Shown: positions 33,640-44,000 of the stretch, piece after piece
Layout: the number at the start of each line of letters is the position of its first letter
Numbering within the stretch: the stretch's first letter is position 1
From: a virus
DNA: 53,822 nt
Strand: one strand, 5' to 3'
IMG/VR virus record: IMGVR_UViG_3300007522_000026
Location: 1 to 53,822 of that record
Notes under the pieces: model-generated
Databases searched by the model: none
The model's input: the letters and a program-made list of their open reading frames with translations, nothing else
What the model was told of the DNA's origin: nothing
Position numbers and translations under genes: made by a program

Positions 33640-36600
33640 TCAAATAGCTACAATAATAAGTGTATCAGAAACAGAAGTTTGATCAATATTACCACCACTT
33701 AAAGTTACCTTGAGTGCACCGCTACCAGTAGAACTAGCAATACCTTTAATTTTAAAAGTGTAATTCTTAATTGAATTATTGACACCAATGTTTGGTATAG
33801 AAATATATTCATTCACAGGAGCAATTTCAGAGTTGAATATTAGACTGCTACCATCATAGATTTCAATATAAACATAAGATCCAAGAGGAGCAGTTAAAGT
33901 ATTAGTAGTCAATTTGCAATTACCCACTAAAGAGTAAAGCTGTAGAGTCCCATTAAATATCCAACTAGCAGCATTCAGAGCATTAGGTGAAATAAACTCT
34001 TCATTAGAAGGCCAGAATACTATACTGCCACTAGAGACTGAATTAAATAGTATCTCAGGAGAACCAGCAGTACCGCCATCTAAAGAAACAATCAGGGGTG
34101 CTGTATTAATCTCATCAATAGCAGCAAGGTGAGTGCCCCAAGTCGAATCACTATAATCACCATGTAAAGCGATACCATCATAGCCATCAGAATTAGTAAT
34201 AAAGTAATTTAAAGAAGTAATATCTGTGACATCACAACTTGGACCGTAAACCATAATATTATCATTCCAAGCTTTAATAGCAGCATAAACAATATTATAG
34301 AAATTCACATAGTCATCAATCGTATCAAAGTCATAAAGGTTCTTCCAAACTATAACACGATCAGGGTAATAAACAGCATCACCAATACCAGTAACTGGAT
34401 CAATATCACTAGGAGGGAAAATTGTTTGATCAGATAGAATAGCAACGTATGCATCAGCCAACTCACTATACTTAATCGGGTCAGGTGATTCATTACCACC
34501 ACCAACCTGATAGTATGTCGGACAATAACCAAGAGTCATCGTAATGCTCTTGCTGGCCAAACTAGCTAAAGCAAAAGCTGAAGCTAATGAAGTTGCACCG
34601 CCCAAAGCCCATCCTATACCATTACCGTACAGCATAAGATTAACATGTAAAGTATTATCTATATCACCAGTACCAGCAGCACCCAAAGTTTTTGGCTCTA
34701 TACCAAATATAGAAGACCTAGGAAGAGTTTCCGATATTGAATCAAACTCTCCTCTCATAATAGCAAATCTTTCCGTAGAACCTGCCGCAGCAGTAGCAAG
34801 ACCCCTAGACGTTACAGACTGCCATGAATCAACTCTTTCGGATATCGTTACATAAGGATAAGGTGAATTAATTTGTGGGCTATTAGAAATAACCCAATTG
34901 CTTGCATCGCCCAACCAATGTGTTGTCAAATCGTAAGTCCATTCACCGCTATCAAGATTCATTTTAGAATCAACTGCCGTAACCCTATGAATATAAGTTT
35001 CATTAGTATTGCGTTCAATAATTCTAATCTGGTCATCAATAGTTATACAAGGGTTGGCTACACAACTAACTGAACCATTACGCTGTGCAAACCAGGCATG
35101 AATACCGATTAGCTCAGCCATGAGTTGTGCTTCTTCATTATTTTGGAAAAGAGCGGAAACCCACATGGCAGGTTTTTCTATACCTCTAAGTTTCTTTATA
35201 CCAGGCGAAACATATTCATTAGCAACAGGAGGTATGTGTCTAACGTAACCAGTACGAGAAGCATCCTTGGGGTCAGGTAAATCTGTTCCTATAATAATTT
35301 CTGTTCTATCATCGCTACCAGATAGTGTTGCATTATAGCTAAACATGTCAACTGATTCATGTATAACGGGAATAAAAGGTGTAGGTAAAATACTAGTATT
35401 AATAGTTGTTTTAGTATCCCAAACTTTATTAAACCCAGTACCCAAAACTGGATAATAGATAGCTAGATTTCTATCATTTTGTAAACGCAACTGTGAACCA
35501 GGGTACATATAGGTACCAGAGTTCCAAATAGCAACCTTTGAAGCCCAAAGGCCTTTATAGATCACAAGGTTACCATCTGCTTGCATAACAGCATAAGCGC
35601 CAGAATTTCCCCATGTACCAGAATTCCAAATGGGACCAGAAGCAGCAGGAAAATATCTGCCCCAAGTTGTAGCCCCAGCATACATAACAAGGTTACCATC
35701 TGCTTGCATAACTAAGGTTGTGCCATTACAAGATATTTGACTACCCACACGAGTGCCAGCGCCAGATACAACACTTTGTGAAAGATACTGCCCACTAGTA
35801 AGAACTGCGCTAGCAGGTGGCGATCCAATACTAGGTGAGTAATCTTCAGCTACTCTAGTATAGCCACCACTATCATCATATGAAACATAAATAGGTAGAC
35901 CATTCTCATCGAAGTTACCAGCCTGCCACCAGTTAGGGCTAGCAAATTTAAATAATCCTTCTTCAGTAACATAAGCGTTATAACCAACTACTGTAGCAAG
36001 TTCTTTAATAACATCTATAATAGTTTTTTTATCAAACTTTTCACCGGATACTATAGAATCAGTTCTGATAGCAGTACCTTCAAGCATACCATAAACTTCA
36101 GGATCATCAGAACCATTAATACTGGGATTATATAAAGTAAAACCAGACCAAAGAAGCACATCTTTAACAATTTCAGTCCAGTCACCATTGAAATTACCAT
36201 CATGCCAACGGTAACCTGTTTTCCCAGTCCAACCGGGTGAACCCCAAGATTCAGCATTATACTCAAGAACATTACCATTAGCTATAAGAACCCAAAAGCC
36301 TGTACCATCAGGGTCTGGTGCAATGTCCCATACTAGTTGACGGAATAAATAGGTATCTCTAGTTTCTTCAACAACATAACCCTCTTGAGGTTTAAGGTAA
36401 ACATCCTGATTAACGTTTACAGGGCCTTGACCCACAGCATCACCAAAGGAAGCAATATTACCTGTAGGAAAAGTTATCCAATAGCCTTTACCGGTTTTTG
36501 TGCATCGAATAGACCTAGTGTATTCAGTCTTGCTCATATGGAACTGACTTGCCATACCAGCATTATATGTTCTGTTTACTAAACCACCATAATTTTTTGC

Positions 36601-38592
36601 TGCACCATAAGCAAATACTTCACCGGATGAAGTAACTGCCCAGAAACCATGCGCACTAGGATGTGCTTGTACTGAGCCACCATGCATATAATAATAATTT
36701 TGTGGTGGTGTTTGGCTAGCGATAATCCAGTTTCTTGTTGCTGTTTCCGGTAAATCTGTTCTTGTTTTCAATCCGCCACCAGGCCACCTGTCCATACCAT
36801 AAGCTGCATCACCAAAAGCATAAATAGTACCATCACCATAAATAACATAATAGCCTTGACCAGTATGTGTTGCTGAAATAGTCTTAGCAAAATTAGCATT
36901 AATTTCAAATAAACGATTACTACGAACAGGCCAACGGATAACGTGTTGAGTTTCGCCACCAGCACCACCTTCATACAAGCTCGCTGAGCCATAAGCCCAA
37001 ACATGCCCCATCCAATCAAGAACCCAATAACCCTTACCGTCTGGATGAGCCGTTATACTTGCAGCCTGATTTCTACCATAAGGCCACGGAGAATGCTGTC
37101 CGATGCTATCAAACAAACTAGGGCTTTCTAACGGTACTGAACCAAACGCTGTGGAATCATAATAAGAAGCGTCACCAAAACCATATACGTTACCAAAAGT
37201 ATCAAGAACCCAATAACCCCTAACAGGATGAGGCGCAATAGAATGAGTCAAAGGCAGGTCATCAAAGTTATCAATAGAATATTCACTAACAGAAGCGCCA
37301 ACACGATAAGCAACAATATCTCGTATACCAGCACGATACTGATTGCCATAAACTCCCTGAATACCAGAATAGTAGAGTCTAGTAAAGTAAACTCTGATAA
37401 TTAAAGCTCCAGGATTACCAGCAGCACCATACTCGCGAGGTAATTGTATTTCCATAGCAGAAATATCTACCTCACGACCATCTGGAATAGCTTGAGGAAT
37501 ATTAACTTTACTCACATAATGTATACCACCAGAATTTGGAATAGTCTCAGTGCCTTGATAGACACCATTTTCAGCCACTGCAATATAACACTCATAACCA
37601 CCAGCCCAAGGAGTTAAATTAATAGAAGATACACCTCCAGCGTTATTAGCTGGAACAGTAAACTGAAACCAAACTGTACCAGAGTTAGTTGAAGCATAAG
37701 CTTCAGATAAAGAGAACGTAGAAGGGTTACCATCATTAGAATAAGAGTTGCCATGCGCACTTCTTGTACTGTCAGAATCACCAGAAGAAGTTGAAGTAAC
37801 AAGCCTTACCTCTCCCTTGCTGGCAGGAGAAACCCCTGTACCTCCAGCCTTAGGACCCCAAATGGAATCAAAAGCACTCTTACCGGCAGGATAATACTCT
37901 AACGGGTAAAGGCCACCGGGAATAACTGGTGGGAAAACAATTTGATCTAAAAGGATTCTGCCAATATCTCTACAAGTTAAAGTTAACTTACCATCAGAAC
38001 CAGATTGAATGCTATCAATCAACCACAAGCCAGTGATAACAACATTTTCGTTATCAAGATTATCATCAATAGAAGTATAGTTATCCTCAGTGGGATTACC
38101 ACCATAACCCTGATATGTTCTAATCAAAGCATGAGGGATTAAAACATTACTCCAAGAGAAAGATCCATTCCATTCACCATTTTTTTTGAAAGCACCTTGG
38201 CCCGGAGTTTGACTCCATAAGTCCAAATCGCCCTCACCACGTTTAGGCCAAAAATATCCTGGGTAACCAAGTTGACCGTCAAGTTGTTGTTGTGTAGTAT
38301 TTCCCTCATGCCACATGTTATACATAGATATATTACATGTAGCCAAATCTTGCCCCAAGCTACGATTAATATCAATAGAACTAATATTTGGCACCTCATA
38401 CTGATCACTAGAACCATTGGTCGTTTCAAAATATCTGTAAGGACCTCTAATAGAACTGCCATACGAAGGAGTGGTTTGCCTTAAGCTCCATAATGGCTCA
38501 ACAGTAACACGACCATTAATAGCATCTTGACCAATGAAAGATCCAATTTGAGCCTTATCAAAAAAGGAAGTATTAAATTTCAACTTTTTCAC
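33640..38592 (-). CDS. multidomain tail-tip protein with propeller repeats and lectin domain
   Basis: A 1650-residue protein. Residues 60-220 and 800-1230 read as a tail hub/tip (Tal-type) backbone. Residues 450-785 insert six repeats of the form hPdGkGYWVLd..G.v.aFGdA..Y (for example HPVRGYWVLDTFGNVYGFGD), a propeller-like array common in actinobacterial surface proteins. Residues 930-1065 insert a bulb-type mannose-lectin domain with three QxDxNLVxY-type sites (MQADGNLVMY, MQADGNLVIY, LQNDRNLAIY). Residues about 1290-1560 look like a degenerate TIM-barrel glycosidase (VIVWKNLYDFDTIDDYVNFY, then VYGPS). A beta-sandwich ends the protein. Likely the host-recognition tip. GTG start with GGAAG; an AAAGGAG site fits the upstream ATG of a 9-codon frame. 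Confidence 0.8.
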   Translation of the reverse strand: MKKLKFNTSFFDKAQIGSFIGQDAINGRVTVEPLWSLRQTTPSYGSSIRGPYRYFETTNGSSDQYEVPNISSIDINRSLGQDLATCNISMYNMWHEGNTTQQQLDGQLGYPGYFWPKRGEGDLDLWSQTPGQGAFKKNGEWNGSFSWSNVLIPHALIRTYQGYGGNPTEDNYTSIDDNLDNENVVITGLWLIDSIQSGSDGKLTLTCRDIGRILLDQIVFPPVIPGGLYPLEYYPAGKSAFDSIWGPKAGGTGVSPASKGEVRLVTSTSSGDSDSTRSAHGNSYSNDGNPSTFSLSEAYASTNSGTVWFQFTVPANNAGGVSSINLTPWAGGYECYIAVAENGVYQGTETIPNSGGIHYVSKVNIPQAIPDGREVDISAMEIQLPREYGAAGNPGALIIRVYFTRLYYSGIQGVYGNQYRAGIRDIVAYRVGASVSEYSIDNFDDLPLTHSIAPHPVRGYWVLDTFGNVYGFGDASYYDSTAFGSVPLESPSLFDSIGQHSPWPYGRNQAASITAHPDGKGYWVLDWMGHVWAYGSASLYEGGAGGETQHVIRWPVRSNRLFEINANFAKTISATHTGQGYYVIYGDGTIYAFGDAAYGMDRWPGGGLKTRTDLPETATRNWIIASQTPPQNYYYMHGGSVQAHPSAHGFWAVTSSGEVFAYGAAKNYGGLVNRTYNAGMASQFHMSKTEYTRSIRCTKTGKGYWITFPTGNIASFGDAVGQGPVNVNQDVYLKPQEGYVVEETRDTYLFRQLVWDIAPDPDGTGFWVLIANGNVLEYNAESWGSPGWTGKTGYRWHDGNFNGDWTEIVKDVLLWSGFTLYNPSINGSDDPEVYGMLEGTAIRTDSIVSGEKFDKKTIIDVIKELATVVGYNAYVTEEGLFKFASPNWWQAGNFDENGLPIYVSYDDSGGYTRVAEDYSPSIGSPPASAVLTSGQYLSQSVVSGAGTRVGSQISCNGTTLVMQADGNLVMYAGATTWGRYFPAASGPIWNSGTWGNSGAYAVMQADGNLVIYKGLWASKVAIWNSGTYMYPGSQLRLQNDRNLAIYYPVLGTGFNKVWDTKTTINTSILPTPFIPVIHESVDMFSYNATLSGSDDRTEIIIGTDLPDPKDASRTGYVRHIPPVANEYVSPGIKKLRGIEKPAMWVSALFQNNEEAQLMAELIGIHAWFAQRNGSVSCVANPCITIDDQIRIIERNTNETYIHRVTAVDSKMNLDSGEWTYDLTTHWLGDASNWVISNSPQINSPYPYVTISERVDSWQSVTSRGLATAAAGSTERFAIMRGEFDSISETLPRSSIFGIEPKTLGAAGTGDIDNTLHVNLMLYGNGIGWALGGATSLASAFALASLASKSITMTLGYCPTYYQVGGGNESPDPIKYSELADAYVAILSDQTIFPPSDIDPVTGIGDAVYYPDRVIVWKNLYDFDTIDDYVNFYNIVYAAIKAWNDNIMVYGPSCDVTDITSLNYFITNSDGYDGIALHGDYSDSTWGTHLAAIDEINTAPLIVSLDGGTAGSPEILFNSVSSGSIVFWPSNEEFISPNALNAASWIFNGTLQLYSLVGNCKLTTNTLTAPLGSYVYIEIYDGSSLIFNSEIAPVNEYISIPNIGVNNSIKNYTFKIKGIASSTGSGALKVTLSGGNIDQTSVSDTLIIVAI

Positions 38593-38624
38593 CTTCCATT
38601 GTAATCTCCTTTATCCTTAACTAT

Positions 38625-38653
38625 ATTGTATATTACGACATCATTAAAGTCAA
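38625..38653 (-). promoter_or_regulatory. promoter for the tail-tip gene
   Basis: Minus strand TTGACT (38653-38648), 17 bases, TACAAT (38630-38625), about 33 bases before the GTG start. It contains the same 13-base string ATGTCGTAATATA (38641-38629) as the Rpf promoter. Confidence 0.65.
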
Positions 38654-38661
38654 ATAACAAG

Positions 38662-39435
38662 CTATCCTGCATTTGATTGAATAATTATAAGATCCGCTAT
38701 CAAACTAGCTCTAGTATCAGAATCAAACTCGCCTGTAATAGTTAGACTAGATATATCCTGATATTCCGAAACAGCATCATTGGTTGCAATGTCATATTTC
38801 CCATCTAATGTAAGTTTTGCACCAATAATAAGATTTAAAGATCTTTGTAAAATGATAGTATACCAAGAATATTCGCTTGAATCATTCAGATCAGGTAAAA
38901 CTCTCACACTTGGCAAAAGTTCGCTTGCCTGATATTTCCTTAATACTCCAACAGAAGCCGAACTCCCCACATTTGTTAAAGTATTGCCCCAATCTAATGA
39001 TTTAGCTTCAGCCTGATATTCCATATGCCAAGGAAACTCTACTGAACGAGTTCTTTTAGGTGAAAATGATGTTAGGTAAACCCAATTTTTTTGACCCAAA
39101 TCATCTACTATCAAAATTTGTTTACTTTCATTGCACCATAATACCATAATATTATATTGTGATTCCGTAAGAATTGTCCCAGAGAATGACATTGATTGAA
39201 CTTCTGGTCTACCCTCATACTGAACAATTTTACCTGTAGCGGTCGGTTTAGAAGTAATCTTTTTTTGTATAGATGGCATAGAAGCATCAATAGGATTAAT
39301 AGCCATCTCATATATTTGTGAAAGTGAATAATCAATAAACTGCCAAGGAACTCTTATGGCAGCAATTTCTGTTGGTACAGTTATTCCTTCACCAAATAGT
39401 TCTTCACCAAATAAGAATTGACCAAATTTAGCCAT
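38662..39435 (-). CDS. Dit-like tail protein with peptidoglycan-binding domain
   Basis: A 257-residue protein. The first 165 residues resemble a distal-tail component (QSMSFSGTILTESQYN ... RTRSVEFPWHMEYQAEA). The last 80 residues match a PG_binding_1-type helical domain (LQRSLNLIIGAKLTLDGKYD ... LTITGEFDSDTRASL). It starts directly after the collagen-like gene. The 40.66 kb gene is a shorter paralogue without the cell-wall-binding part. Confidence 0.65.
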   Translation of the reverse strand: MAKFGQFLFGEELFGEGITVPTEIAAIRVPWQFIDYSLSQIYEMAINPIDASMPSIQKKITSKPTATGKIVQYEGRPEVQSMSFSGTILTESQYNIMVLWCNESKQILIVDDLGQKNWVYLTSFSPKRTRSVEFPWHMEYQAEAKSLDWGNTLTNVGSSASVGVLRKYQASELLPSVRVLPDLNDSSEYSWYTIILQRSLNLIIGAKLTLDGKYDIATNDAVSEYQDISSLTITGEFDSDTRASLIADLIIIQSNAG

Positions 39436-40647
39436 TTAGACAATAATCCATTCATATGGTGATGGTGTAGCAGCACCATCAGAAACAGAAATAAGTAGAA
39501 GTTTTAGAACATCATACTGTGATGATAAAGTTTGATTTGAGTATGAACCATTAATTGTTTGAGTAGCATTCGGTGTAATAGTAACAGCGTTAGCACTAGC
39601 ATCAGTTTTTATATATGTTATAACTCTACCAATGTAAGAAGTGCCAAGCGAACTAATGTCTGGTAAAGTTCTGGTAATTACACCAGAACTTGCGTCACAT
39701 ACAGTATAACCTAAAAGGTTACCAAAATTTGATACTGCTATATCTGTATCTGTATCTGAAACATTTGAAATATATGTTGACATTGAATTAGAGTTACGGA
39801 AATAATCCACACCACCCAAAATAGTCCAACCATTAGTAGCACCTTGATATACCATACCGTAGCCTGCGCCGAAATCTCCAGATGGTAACAAGAGATAATT
39901 GTTCAATACAGCAATTGAACTAGTGCCATATACTTGTACAGTATCCCTTACCCATACTCCAGCTGTTAAAGTGTATGTTCCAATATTTTCTGGAACAGGA
40001 GCATAACTTCCATCAGTATAGATAGCACAAAGAAGTGTTTCGCCGTTAAACGCAGAGTTAGATTTTAATATACCATTCGGAGTAACATACAAATAATATT
40101 CATTACCGAACGTAAGGCCCATAAAAGCCGCTATAAGAGCCGTACCAGGGCCAATAAACCCAATATGGTCAACAGCAATACCAGGGTTCGTAGATGGCCC
40201 TGTAGAGCCAGCAGGGCCAGTGGAGCCAGCAGGGCCAGTAGGGCCAGCACCAGTAGGGCCAGTTGGTCCCGTAGAGCCAGCACCTGGACCAATTGAACCC
40301 TGCACACCGGCAGAACCAGTAGGACCAGCAGGACCAGTAGCGCCAAGAGCACCCTGAGGGCCAGTAGCACCAGAAGCAGTAATTATAACATTCAAAACTC
40401 CGGTAGAGTCATTATAAGTAATAGTAGCACCAGTAGTAGTACCGCCAGAAAACATTAAACCCACAGTATCTTGAATAATCTCAGTAACAGAACTAGTAGT
40501 AACAAGAGCAGCAGAACTTGTTATACCATGAATGTTAAGAGATTTTGCCTCATGAGCCTGAACAGCAGTAATAATATCATTAGTGATAGATGCAATAACA
40601 GAATCAACGTTATCAGTATACGGGAAACCCGTAGGTGGCCATGCCAT
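39436..40647 (-). CDS. collagen-like tail-fibre protein
   Basis: A 403-residue protein: an N-terminal anchoring region (1-90), a Gly-X-Y collagen-like stretch (about 93-156; [19 protein letters not shown]), then a globular C-terminal domain with beta-strand pattern. Collagen stretches trimerise phage fibres. It lies between the two Dit-like paralogues. Confidence 0.75.
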   Translation of the reverse strand: MAWPPTGFPYTDNVDSVIASITNDIITAVQAHEAKSLNIHGITSSAALVTTSSVTEIIQDTVGLMFSGGTTTGATITYNDSTGVLNVIITASGATGPQGALGATGPAGPTGSAGVQGSIGPGAGSTGPTGPTGAGPTGPAGSTGPAGSTGPSTNPGIAVDHIGFIGPGTALIAAFMGLTFGNEYYLYVTPNGILKSNSAFNGETLLCAIYTDGSYAPVPENIGTYTLTAGVWVRDTVQVYGTSSIAVLNNYLLLPSGDFGAGYGMVYQGATNGWTILGGVDYFRNSNSMSTYISNVSDTDTDIAVSNFGNLLGYTVCDASSGVITRTLPDISSLGTSYIGRVITYIKTDASANAVTITPNATQTINGSYSNQTLSSQYDVLKLLLISVSDGAATPSPYEWIIV

Positions 40648-40659
40648 TGTTAAACTCCT

Positions 40660-41073
40660 TTAAACCTCTGCCAGTATAAGACCGGCAATTTTGTACGAAT
40701 GCTTCCAAGGAAAATTTCTACTTCTCACACGACTAGTAGAAAAAGTTTCTATATAAATTAAAAATGTTCTAAACAAATCATCAGTCATCTCAATAGGATA
40801 AGGCAAAGATGACCACCTCTCCATATCTTTATACTGCTCTTTACTATAAATCAAACCCGAATAATCAAACTTCATTTGCTCATTAGGTTGAGCAAAAATT
40901 ACGTTACTACCAATATGGACTATACCTGATGTATCGACATAGTTAGAAACCGAAGCAGAATAACCCATAGTCTTATTTATGGCATTACTACCATTATCAG
41001 AATTAGGATTAACAGGAAAAATATATGTCTCACCCTCTATACTATCATAAAAACTCCATGCCTTACGAGCCAT
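40660..41073 (-). CDS. short Dit-like tail protein
   Basis: A 137-residue protein that parallels the tail protein at 38.66 kb: SKEQYKDMERW with TESQYNIMVLW, and SRVRSRNFPWKHSYKIAG with RTRSVEFPWHMEYQAE. It follows the tape measure, the usual place for a distal-tail protein. ATG at 41073 is chosen over an adjacent TTG because GAGGAGG precedes it by five bases. Confidence 0.65.
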   Translation of the reverse strand: MARKAWSFYDSIEGETYIFPVNPNSDNGSNAINKTMGYSASVSNYVDTSGIVHIGSNVIFAQPNEQMKFDYSGLIYSKEQYKDMERWSSLPYPIEMTDDLFRTFLIYIETFSTSRVRSRNFPWKHSYKIAGLILAEV

Positions 41074-41083
41074 CAATACCTCC

Positions 41084-44000
41084 TCAGTACCTGCGTGGGC
41101 CCGACCCAGAACGTCCAGTGCCTAAAGCTTGAGAAAGAACCTCAACCACTTCAGACTCTCCCATACCATTATTAACATAAATTTTAATATCTTGTGTTCT
41201 ATTATCCTGATAACCAATACCAGCCCTACCAGCAGCATCCCTAGTCTGAGAAACCTGGTCAAGCCTACGAACCTCATAAAGAGTAGGCAAAGCAAGACTT
41301 GTAGGAAGATTCTGCTGAAGATCTGAACCAATATCATTTTTCAACTGTTTAATAGTTAACTCAAGATCCTTAAACTGTTTAGTCCCAGGAATAAGAGTAG
41401 TTTTCAAACCCTCAAGATAATTAGCATACTGGCTCTTTGTGATCTGACCCATATCAAGCAAGAATTTGTAATCATCCATCTTATCACTAAAGACAGCATC
41501 ACGAGCAGCTTTATCAGCACTAATAGTAGCAGCCCTCGCCTGATTAATTGCAGCAACACCAGCACCAGCAGCAATAGTGTCAGCAAGCTGTTGCCTAGTA
41601 GACTGTGCCGCAACCTGTGCCGCACCAACCTCATCACCCATAGCAGTAAGTTCAGCTTGACGTAAATCAAACTGACTAATACGAGCAGCATTCATAGCGT
41701 CAGTAAGTTCTTTCTGAATCTCTATAACTCTCCTTGCGGCATCAGCCTGTGCAGCAATACCACGAGCTTCAGTAGCCTGCTGTTTGGCCAATACAAGACT
41801 AATATTTGCTTGAGCTATGGGATCATTCTTTGCGATAATGGCAGAGAAAAGCGCAAACTGTGCCTCGCGTTGAATATTATTTGCATCCTCAAGAGCTTTT
41901 TGAGCAGATATAAGACTTGATTGAGCAGCAGCAAGTTCGCTAACATTAGTAGCATTAGCCACAGCTTCTTGAGCTGCTATAACATTAGTTTCTGCTGAAG
42001 CAACAATATCACCATTAAAGGTTTGCATGGCAGCAAATAGTCCAAACTGCGCTTGACGTTCAGCTTGCAAATTCTTTATAGCTTCCTTTTTTGTTGCCTC
42101 ATCAGCAGCGATTGTTGCCGCATTAGCAGCGTCTTTAGCATCTTTAGCAAAAGTATCCAAACCTAAAGCCTGGAAAATTGTTTCTATAACTAAAGTAATA
42201 TTTGCTAAAGCAGCTTCTTCAGCTGGAGTTCTAACACTAGCACTGGGGGCAGGCCCCGCAGTAACAGTTTTGGCCGGTTTAGCAGACCTTCTGTTCGTAG
42301 GTCTAGGGTCAGGAAGCCCCAAAGCAGCAGCATCTTTTGAAGTAATGGCTTGTTTAGATTCATAATCAACTACCTTACCTGGAGTGGAAAACATGCCAGA
42401 AGTCCGACCCGTTTGCATGGACTGCTTGCTTATTATTTCCCACTTTCTTGATTTTGCATTATACCTATAAAGAACACCATTAATCATCCTCTCAAGACCA
42501 TTCTTAGGGTCTTTCAAATTACCAGGAGTAGGAATGTCAGGTGCAGCAATAAAATCTACTGGGTTCAGCGAAGGAGCAAGATCGGCTGGATCTGTGCCAG
42601 CCGGAGCCAAAGTAGATAATCTTGCCTTCTCAATAGCAAGTACATTCATTTTTTCAATCAGCTGATCCCTACCCTGTTTGACGGTTATCTGACCGCTGTC
42701 AATCTGATTAAGAATTGACTCAAGGAACATATCAGCAGTTTCACCACTAATAGCCAAGAACGCTAAATTGAATGCCTCATAGCTTCCAGTTAGCTGCTGA
42801 AGCGAAGACTTCAACAAACCAAGCTGAGCAGACACAGGTATATCAATCCTAGAATTAGCAATATCAACAGCTTGTTGAGCAGTATAAGCATTCTTAATTC
42901 TAGTATCCATAATAGATTTTTGAATATCAACATACTCCAAAGCCAACTCACCCGCAAGATCAGCAGAAATGTTATCAGTACCAAGACCAGAAACAATAGA
43001 TTTAAGAATCTGCTGTTGCCTTTTAATATCATTATTGCCACTAAAGCTTTGACTTCTCTTCGCAATAGAAATCTGAGAACTGACAGTTTTGCTAACTTCT
43101 TCTGAAACAGTTTTTTGAGCTTCTCTTAATGTGGCTAAGAATTTATCGTCAACAGAGCCACCCTTTTTAACAACATCTTTAAAGTTTTCTATTTGAATTA
43201 AATAACCTTTAATAAATTGATTTCTAGAAATTCCACCAGAATCCAATAAGCTTTTAAGTTCCGTCAATGTAGCATCTGCCTTAACACTAGCAGCTTTACC
43301 AAATATCTTTTGATATTCAACTTCAATTAATTGATTAATATCCCCTTGACTTGCGCCTCCAGCTTGCCGACTTTCAAAGTTTTTTATAATATTATTAGCT
43401 AACTGTATCGTACCTTTATCATCAACTCGGTCTCCCTTTTTACCATCCTTACCAATTAACAAACCTGTATCAGCAATTGATGTTACTTGTTGTATAAAAT
43501 CTTGACGATCTTGTAAAGCTAGCTTTACAATCTGACCAGTAAGTTCCGATGGGTCATTCAATCCAAGAAAATCTGCAAGTTTTTTAAGATATGCTTTTTC
43601 TTCTTTGTCAAAGCTCGTACTAATAGTATTGCGATTCAGAATTTTAGTGTCGCCAGATTTTTCAAAATCTTTTACGCCATCATTATTTCTGTTTCCAGAA
43701 ACTGCAATAAGTTCTTTAATTTTAAATTCAAAATCACCAGTTGGTTTCCCAAGCTCAGGTTTAAATGTATTTATATTATAAGCAAGATTTCCACTTTTTA
43801 ATAATTTAATTGCTAAAGCCTTTTGAGGACTAACTGATAATTCATTAATTTGATCTTGGATTAACTGTGCTTCACTAGATGGAGCATCGCCGAAAATACC
43901 TTTAGCACCAGAAACCAGTTGAGATACAATACCTTCTTTACTTTTTGCTTTTCTCTTTAGTTCTTTTAATACATCAATTCTAGTTTCTTTTGCCGCAGCA

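Noticed and set aside
40131-40370. Leu/Ala/Val-rich 79-residue frame on the minus strand
   Set aside because: Shifted frame of the collagen-like stretch in the gene 39436-40647.
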